Source: Christiangramia lutea (GTDB lineage: Bacteria; Bacteroidota; Bacteroidia; Flavobacteriales; Flavobacteriaceae). Taken from it: DNA of 64,000 nt. The position numbers and the translations under genes were made by a program. The notes under the pieces are model-generated. The model made no database searches. It was not told the origin of the DNA and saw only the letters and a program-made list of their open reading frames with translations. The stretch is taken from NCBI RefSeq assembly GCF_022489035.1, contig NZ_JAKVTV010000002.1, positions 186,001 to 250,000 of the forward strand. The letters are read 5' to 3'. Shown here one piece after another: positions 58,529-64,000 of this stretch (position 1 is the first letter of the stretch; every line of letters starts with the position of its first letter).

Positions 58529-60691
58529 ATGAAAAGACATCTGTCCGTTCTATTATTATTGTTGCCTTTTTTAATGGCATCACAGGAAATTGTAAAACCT
58601 GAAAAAGCGAAGCCAAAAAATACGGTAAATGAATACCATGGAATAAAGGTGGAAGATCCCTACCAGTACATGGAGGATCTTAGTGATCCGGAAGTAATCA
58701 ATTGGATGAAGGCAAATACCAAGTATGCTGAATCTGTCCTGAATTCTATTCCAGGAAAGAAGGAAATGATTAGCAAGATGGAAGAAATGGATAGTAGAAC
58801 AGCTTCCAGGATTAGTAATTTAAATATCACCAATAACGATTTATACTATTATTTGAAAACTAGACCAGAGGACCAGACGGGTAAATTGTATTTCCGTAAG
58901 GGTTACGACGGAAAAGAGATATTATTGTTGGATCCAGATAAGTATAAAAATGATTCAGGAAAGACTTACACAATTTCTTCGGTTAATCCGGATAGGCTAG
59001 GAAACAAGGTAGGGGTGATACTTGCCCCAGATGGTTCTGAAAATGGTGAACTTCTGGTATTAGATCAAACCGGTGAACAAATTGGTGAAACCCTGGAACT
59101 TGTTGAGGGTATGAGCTGGACCGCTGGGGATAACTCATTTTATTATCTTAAACTTAATTCTCCAGATATTTCAGATATGGAGAGACAGATGAATTTAAAG
59201 GTATATGAGCATAAATTGGGTACGGCTCAGGCTAATGATAAGGAAGTATTTAGCAGCGCCAAAAACCCTGAATTAAATATCAAACCTGAAGAGATACCAA
59301 TTTTAATTTATGATAAGGAGATGGATAGAAACTTCGGGATTATTGTTACTGTAGACAGGGCTATAAAGTTATATGTAAACGATAAGGATCTGGCCGGAGA
59401 ATGGGAACAGTTAACTTCGCAAGACGATAAGGTAAAGGATTTCAAAACAAGTGAAAATGAAATCTATTATTTAACCTTTAATAATGCTCCTAATTTTAAG
59501 ATTACAAAAGCTTCCAAAGGTAACCTGGCATTTTCAAATTCTAAGGTAGCTATCCCAGAACCTGAGATTGGACCTATAGATAATTTTACTCTTACCCAGG
59601 ATGGTTTGTACTATACCGTAAAATCCAACGGTGTAGAGACTAAATTCTTCTATAAAGCCAATAATAATGATGTGGCTCAGCAAATAAAACTTCCAAAAAC
59701 GGCAGGTTCTGCTTCGATATCATCCAAAGGACCAGACCATGATGATATTTGGGTGACCATTACGGGATGGACTACACCTGGAAAACGATATAAATATGTA
59801 CCGCAATCTAATGAATTTATAGATCAACCTATGTCTTCAGAAGCGGAATATCCAGAACTCAAGGATCTTGTTGTAAAGGAGGTAATGGTGGAGTCGCATG
59901 ACGGAGTGATGGTTCCGGTTTCTATAATCCATAATAAAAATATCAAGCTGGACGGTTCTAATATCACAACTATGTACAGCTATGGATCATATGGAATTTC
60001 TACAGGTCCCTTTTTTAGCCCACTACTATTGATCCATACTTTATATGGAGGAGTATTTGTTGTTCCACATGTGAGAGGTGGAGGAGAGTTAGGTGACAAA
60101 TGGCACCGTGCAGGGCAGAAAACAAATAAGCCGAATACGTGGAAAGATGCTATTGCCACGGCTGAATATTTAATTGAAAAGGGTTATACTCAACCCGAAA
60201 AACTATCTTTTTTTGGAGGTAGTGCCGGCGGAATTCTTGTTGGAAGGGCAGTAACTGAAAGACCAGAACTTTTCTCAGCAGTTTCACCTTTGGTTGGTGC
60301 AATGAATACGGTAAGAATGGAAGAATCTCCAAACGGCCCGGTAAATGCTCCTGAATTTGGAACAGTAAAGGATCCTGTAGAATTCAAAGCTTTGTTGGAA
60401 ATGGATTTTTATCATCATGTAAAAGAGGGTACCGAATATCCAGCTATGCTGGTAACCTCAGGAATGAACGATCCAAGGGTTATTGCCTGGGAACCGGCTA
60501 AATTCGCAGCAAAAGCTCAGGTGGCTAATACCTCTGATGATCCGATATTATTGCTAACCGATTTTGATAGCGGCCATGGCTTGGGGGATACCAAGGCAGA
60601 AAATTTTGAAAAATATGCTAACATTTTTTCCTTTTTTTACTGGCAGGCAGGACATCCTGATTTTCAGCCACTAAAAAATCTTATTGACTAA
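58529..60691 (+). CDS. Prolyl oligopeptidase family serine peptidase (S9A)
   Basis: A 720-residue peptidase with a signal peptide (MKRHLSVLLLLLPFLMAS), so periplasmic. The N-terminal YHGIKVEDPYQYMEDLSDPEVINW is typical of S9A; a beta-propeller occupies about 80-430; the C-terminal alpha/beta-hydrolase domain has the nucleophile in FFGGSAGGILVGRAV, the Asp in SGMNDPRVIAWEPAKF and the His in DSGHGLGDTKAE. It cleaves after proline in short peptides. Exported POP proteins are common in Flavobacteria that feed on proteins. Gene is monocistronic and followed by a terminator. Confidence 0.93.
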   Translation: MKRHLSVLLLLLPFLMASQEIVKPEKAKPKNTVNEYHGIKVEDPYQYMEDLSDPEVINWMKANTKYAESVLNSIPGKKEMISKMEEMDSRTASRISNLNITNNDLYYYLKTRPEDQTGKLYFRKGYDGKEILLLDPDKYKNDSGKTYTISSVNPDRLGNKVGVILAPDGSENGELLVLDQTGEQIGETLELVEGMSWTAGDNSFYYLKLNSPDISDMERQMNLKVYEHKLGTAQANDKEVFSSAKNPELNIKPEEIPILIYDKEMDRNFGIIVTVDRAIKLYVNDKDLAGEWEQLTSQDDKVKDFKTSENEIYYLTFNNAPNFKITKASKGNLAFSNSKVAIPEPEIGPIDNFTLTQDGLYYTVKSNGVETKFFYKANNNDVAQQIKLPKTAGSASISSKGPDHDDIWVTITGWTTPGKRYKYVPQSNEFIDQPMSSEAEYPELKDLVVKEVMVESHDGVMVPVSIIHNKNIKLDGSNITTMYSYGSYGISTGPFFSPLLLIHTLYGGVFVVPHVRGGGELGDKWHRAGQKTNKPNTWKDAIATAEYLIEKGYTQPEKLSFFGGSAGGILVGRAVTERPELFSAVSPLVGAMNTVRMEESPNGPVNAPEFGTVKDPVEFKALLEMDFYHHVKEGTEYPAMLVTSGMNDPRVIAWEPAKFAAKAQVANTSDDPILLLTDFDSGHGLGDTKAENFEKYANIFSFFYWQAGHPDFQPLKNLID

Positions 60692-60716
60692 TCTATCCTA
60701 ATTTGGAAGATTGATG

Positions 60717-60754
60717 ATCCGCAGAAAGTATCTTATTTTCTGCGGATTATTTTT
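60717..60754 (+). terminator. Intrinsic terminator of the peptidase gene
   Basis: ATCCGCAGAAA (60717-60727) and TTTCTGCGGAT (60737-60747) pair, followed by a T-rich tail. Confidence 0.85.
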
Positions 60755-60812
60755 TAAGTCCAAATCCAACTAAGCTTGCAACTAATCCCATTAAATTCTC
60801 ATTTCTAATACC

Positions 60813-60820
60813 TATCTTTG
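60813..60820 (+). promoter_or_regulatory. Candidate -7 box TATCTTTG for ychF
   Basis: TATCTTTG followed by C matches the Bacteroidota consensus and lies 34 bases before the ychF start. A TTG at the expected -33 distance was not found. Confidence 0.55.
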
Positions 60821-60854
60821 CAGCCGCAAAAACAAAGCATCAAAATTATATCAT

Positions 60855-61949
60855 ATGAAAGCTGGAATTGTAGGACTTCCTAACGTTGGTAAATCGACAC
60901 TTTTTAACTGTTTAAGTAATGCCAAGGCTCAAAGTGCAAATTTCCCATTCTGTACTATTGAACCTAACGTGGGAGTGGTGAATGTTCCAGACCAGAGATT
61001 ATTAAAACTTGAAGAACTTGTAAATCCTGAAAAGGTGATCCCTGCAACTGTTGAGATCGTTGATATCGCCGGACTTGTAAAAGGAGCCAGCAAAGGTGAA
61101 GGTTTAGGAAACCAGTTTCTTGGAAATATCAGGGAAACAGATGCCATCCTTCATGTTTTAAGATGTTTTGAAAACGATAATATCGTCCACGTTGATGGTT
61201 CTATAAATCCTATAAGGGATAAGGAAACCATCGATATGGAACTTCAGCTTAAAGACCTTGAAACCGCTGAAAAAAAACTCGATAAGGTAAAAAGAGCAGC
61301 GAAAACCGGGAATAAAGAAGCCCAAAAAGAAGAAGCTGCTTTATTAAAGGTCAAAGCAGGATTGGAAGCTGGAAAATCTGTTCGTGCCATTGAACTTGGT
61401 GATGATGAGAGAAATGAATTTATAAAACCATTACAGTTTATTACAGATAAGCCAGTAATGTATGTTTGTAATGTAGATGAAGGCGCTGCTGTTGATGGTA
61501 ATGACCACGTTGAGAAAGTACGTGAAGCCGTAAAAGAAGAAAACGCTGAGGTGCTAGTACTGGCTGTTGGAACAGAGGCTGATATTACTGAGCTGGATGA
61601 TTTTGAAGAAAGACAGATGTTCCTTCAGGATATAGGTTTAGAGGAGCCAGGATCGGCTAAATTAATTCGAGGAGCATATAATTTACTGGATCTTCAAACA
61701 TATTTTACTGCCGGAGAGAAGGAAGTTAGAGCCTGGACTATCCCGGTAGGAGCTTCTGCGCCACAGGCAGCCGGGGTGATTCATACCGATTTTGAAAAAG
61801 GATTTATCCGCGCCGAGGTAATTGGCTATGATGATTATGTGAGCTTTGGAAGTGAGGCCAAAGTTAAAGAGGCGGGTAAAATGCGCGTAGAAGGAAAAGA
61901 ATATATTGTTAAAGATGGAGATGTTATGCACTTCCGTTTTAACGTGTAA
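60855..61949 (+). CDS. ychF: Redox-regulated ATPase YchF
   Basis: A 364-residue P-loop protein of the Obg-related YchF/OLA1 family, which binds ATP rather than GTP and associates with the ribosome. It opens with [22 protein letters not shown], has [43 protein letters not shown], a coiled-coil arm at about 130-180 ([18 protein letters not shown]) and the C-terminal TGS domain (about 280-364, with [20 protein letters not shown]). Length is standard. Gene stands between the peptidase gene and parE with its own promoter. Confidence 0.97.
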   Translation: MKAGIVGLPNVGKSTLFNCLSNAKAQSANFPFCTIEPNVGVVNVPDQRLLKLEELVNPEKVIPATVEIVDIAGLVKGASKGEGLGNQFLGNIRETDAILHVLRCFENDNIVHVDGSINPIRDKETIDMELQLKDLETAEKKLDKVKRAAKTGNKEAQKEEAALLKVKAGLEAGKSVRAIELGDDERNEFIKPLQFITDKPVMYVCNVDEGAAVDGNDHVEKVREAVKEENAEVLVLAVGTEADITELDDFEERQMFLQDIGLEEPGSAKLIRGAYNLLDLQTYFTAGEKEVRAWTIPVGASAPQAAGVIHTDFEKGFIRAEVIGYDDYVSFGSEAKVKEAGKMRVEGKEYIVKDGDVMHFRFNV

Positions 61950-62132
61950 CTTATTCTTTTTTTAAGATTCTTTCTAAATTTTTACTGGAATGAACCCGGT
62001 AAAAATCTGCTAACTTTCGATTTTCTAAGCAATTAACATTTATTCTAAAATCTTTGTTAATTACTTTAGTGCTGAACTATTTTAGTTTTTTAGCTATTAC
62101 CTTATATTTAGGGCATAACTCCATTACTACCT

Positions 62133-63995
62133 ATGAGCGAGAATACTAAATATACCGAAGATAATATTCGGTCATTAGACTGGAAAGAACATATTCGTAT
62201 GCGTCCCGGGATGTACATCGGGAAGTTAGGAGATGGTTCCAGTCAGGATGACGGGATTTATATTCTGCTGAAAGAAGTTATAGATAACAGTATCGACGAA
62301 TTCGTGATGGGAGCAGGGAAGACCATTGAGATCTCTGTTCAAAACCAGCGCGTGATCGTTCGTGATTATGGTAGAGGAATTCCACTTGGTAAAGTGGTGG
62401 ATGTTGTATCCAAAATGAATACTGGTGGTAAGTATGATACCCGCGCCTTTAAAAAATCTGTGGGACTTAATGGTGTTGGTACCAAAGCGGTAAATGCGCT
62501 TTCTTCCTATTTCCGAGTGGAATCTTCCCGTGATTCGAAAAGTCATGCTGCCGAATTTGAGCAGGGGGAATTAAAAGATGAAGAACACCTCGAGGAAACA
62601 TCAAGAAGGAGAGGAACAAAAATCACCTTTATACCAGATGAACTTATTTTCAAAAATTATAAGTTCAGAAATGAGTATATCGAAAAGATGCTTAAAAACT
62701 ATGTATACCTGAACCCAGGTTTAACCATAGTTTTTAATGGCGAAAAGTTCTATTCAGAAAATGGACTAAAAGATCTTCTGGGAGATAGCATTCATGAAGA
62801 TGATATGCTTTATCCTATTTTGCACCTTAAAGGGGAGGATATTGAAGTTGCCATTACTCACAGTAGGTCTCAATATAGTGAAGAATACCATTCATTTGTG
62901 AATGGTCAGAATACTTCTCAGGGAGGTACACACCTGGCGGCTTTTAGAGAAGCCATTGTGAAAACCGTGCGTGAGTTCTACGGAAAAAATTATGAAGCCA
63001 GCGATATCAGGAAATCTATAGTCGCGGCGATCAGCATAAAAGTAATGGAACCCGTTTTCGAAAGTCAGACGAAAACAAAGCTTGGTTCTACAGATATGGG
63101 TGGAAAACTGCCAACGGTACGAACCTATATCAATGATTTTGTTAAAAGGAATCTCGATAATTACCTACACAAAAATCCCGAAACTGCTGAAAATCTTCAG
63201 AAGAAGATCCTTCAGGCTGAAAGAGAACGTAAAGATCTTTCCGGAATCAGGAAACTGGCTAAAGACAGGGCAAAAAAAGCCAGTCTGCATAATAAGAAAT
63301 TACGTGATTGCCGGGTACATCTTGGTGATAGCAAACACGAGCGTTGTCTTGAAACTACGCTTTTCATTACCGAGGGAGATTCGGCGAGTGGTTCAATAAC
63401 CAAAAGTAGGGATGTAGTTACACAGGCAGTTTTCAGTTTAAAAGGGAAACCTTTAAACTCTTACGGACTTTCGAAAAAGATCGTTTACGAAAACGAAGAA
63501 TTCAACCTGCTACAGGCCGCCTTGAATATCGAGGAAGGTCTGGAAGACTTGAGGTATCATAATATTGTGATCGCTACAGATGCCGATGTTGATGGTATGC
63601 ACATTCGCTTATTATTGATCACATTCTTCCTGCAGTTCTTCCCTGAACTTATCAAGGAAAACCATCTATATATTTTACAAACTCCACTTTTCAGGGTGCG
63701 TAATAAAAAGGAGACCATTTATTGTTACAGCGAGATGGAACGTAAAGCAGCCATAGAAAAGCTGAAAGGTAAAGTCGAGATTACCCGATTTAAGGGTCTT
63801 GGTGAAATTTCTCCAGATGAGTTTGTTCATTTTATAGGTGAAGATATACGTCTGGATCCTGTAATGCTTGATAAAGATAAATCTATTGAGGAAATGCTTA
63901 GTTTTTATATGGGTAAAAACACTCCAGATCGTCAGGAATTTATCATAGATAACCTGAAAGTTGAACTTGACCTAGTTGAAGAACTTGGAATATGA
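62133..63995 (+). CDS. parE: DNA topoisomerase IV subunit B
   Basis: A 620-residue ATPase subunit of the type II topoisomerase that decatenates daughter chromosomes. GHKL motifs: [47 protein letters not shown] and [20 protein letters not shown] motifs: [13 protein letters not shown] and [20 protein letters not shown]; the terminal ALIDKDKS region is complete. Short length and the absence of the gyrase B insertion favour ParE over GyrB. It ends five bases before the window edge; parC is expected next. Confidence 0.94.
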   Translation: MSENTKYTEDNIRSLDWKEHIRMRPGMYIGKLGDGSSQDDGIYILLKEVIDNSIDEFVMGAGKTIEISVQNQRVIVRDYGRGIPLGKVVDVVSKMNTGGKYDTRAFKKSVGLNGVGTKAVNALSSYFRVESSRDSKSHAAEFEQGELKDEEHLEETSRRRGTKITFIPDELIFKNYKFRNEYIEKMLKNYVYLNPGLTIVFNGEKFYSENGLKDLLGDSIHEDDMLYPILHLKGEDIEVAITHSRSQYSEEYHSFVNGQNTSQGGTHLAAFREAIVKTVREFYGKNYEASDIRKSIVAAISIKVMEPVFESQTKTKLGSTDMGGKLPTVRTYINDFVKRNLDNYLHKNPETAENLQKKILQAERERKDLSGIRKLAKDRAKKASLHNKKLRDCRVHLGDSKHERCLETTLFITEGDSASGSITKSRDVVTQAVFSLKGKPLNSYGLSKKIVYENEEFNLLQAALNIEEGLEDLRYHNIVIATDADVDGMHIRLLLITFFLQFFPELIKENHLYILQTPLFRVRNKKETIYCYSEMERKAAIEKLKGKVEITRFKGLGEISPDEFVHFIGEDIRLDPVMLDKDKSIEEMLSFYMGKNTPDRQEFIIDNLKVELDLVEELGI

Positions 63996-64000
63996 GATTT

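Overview
The window looks like chromosome of a marine flavobacterium (Bacteroidota, Flavobacteriaceae; by overall feel close to Gramella/Christiangramia, which is inference from protein families and not a search result). Pointers are the low GC content, promoters of the Bacteroidota type (TTG, about 19-20 bp, TAnnTTTG), a tRNA gene without encoded CCA, a TonB receptor with a carboxypeptidase-like regulatory domain, DUF4290, DUF5916, BatA-type proteins and an intergenic pairing of acyl-CoA reductase with a dicluster ferredoxin.

Layout. 0.1-3.3 kb: an Mla-type lipid transport operon (mlaE, an ABC ATPase broken by an amber codon, mlaD, a secreted protein). 3.4-7.1 kb: universal stress protein and P-type cation ATPase, then tRNA-Met. 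7.4-13.2 kb: START-like protein, class IV aminotransferase, YqgE, HU, fmt, recQ, a NadR-like kinase. 13.3-15.7 kb: DUF493, DUF4290 and murA (with Asp in place of the catalytic Cys). 15.8-31 kb: housekeeping and envelope genes, including a degenerate dihydroorotase, a BatA-like membrane protein, two paralogous GAF histidine kinases, a LolD-type ATPase, a DUF5916 protein, msrA and folE. 31-34.5 kb: a metal-receptor-like TonB locus with His-rich proteins. 34.6-38.4 kb: DUF937, serA, serC and acyl-CoA reductase.

38,465-48,895 is the accessory part: a roughly 10.4 kb integrated element bounded by a perfect 17-bp direct repeat, with a tyrosine recombinase next to its right end and repeated putative arm sites inside both ends. 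It sits in the promoter between acyl-CoA reductase and its usual divergent neighbour, the ferredoxin gene at 48,985, so the TAnnTTTG box of the ferredoxin gene appears to have been cut away. Inside are a serine recombinase, a winged-helix protein preceded by iteron-like tandem repeats, several unrecognised proteins, and an unusual cluster (41.7-45.2 kb) of tiny single-membrane-segment peptides with structured leaders plus two winged-helix proteins with C-terminal membrane segments. I see no relaxase, conjugation or phage structural gene. This cluster is the best candidate for an undescribed system; its function is unknown.

49-64 kb is ordinary chromosome: ferredoxin, AraC regulator, secreted proteins, a methyltransferase, a trehalose synthase-maltokinase fusion, a prolyl oligopeptidase, ychF and parE. 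Convergent gene pairs are separated by clear bidirectional hairpin terminators throughout. No CRISPR array, rRNA or insertion sequence was seen.
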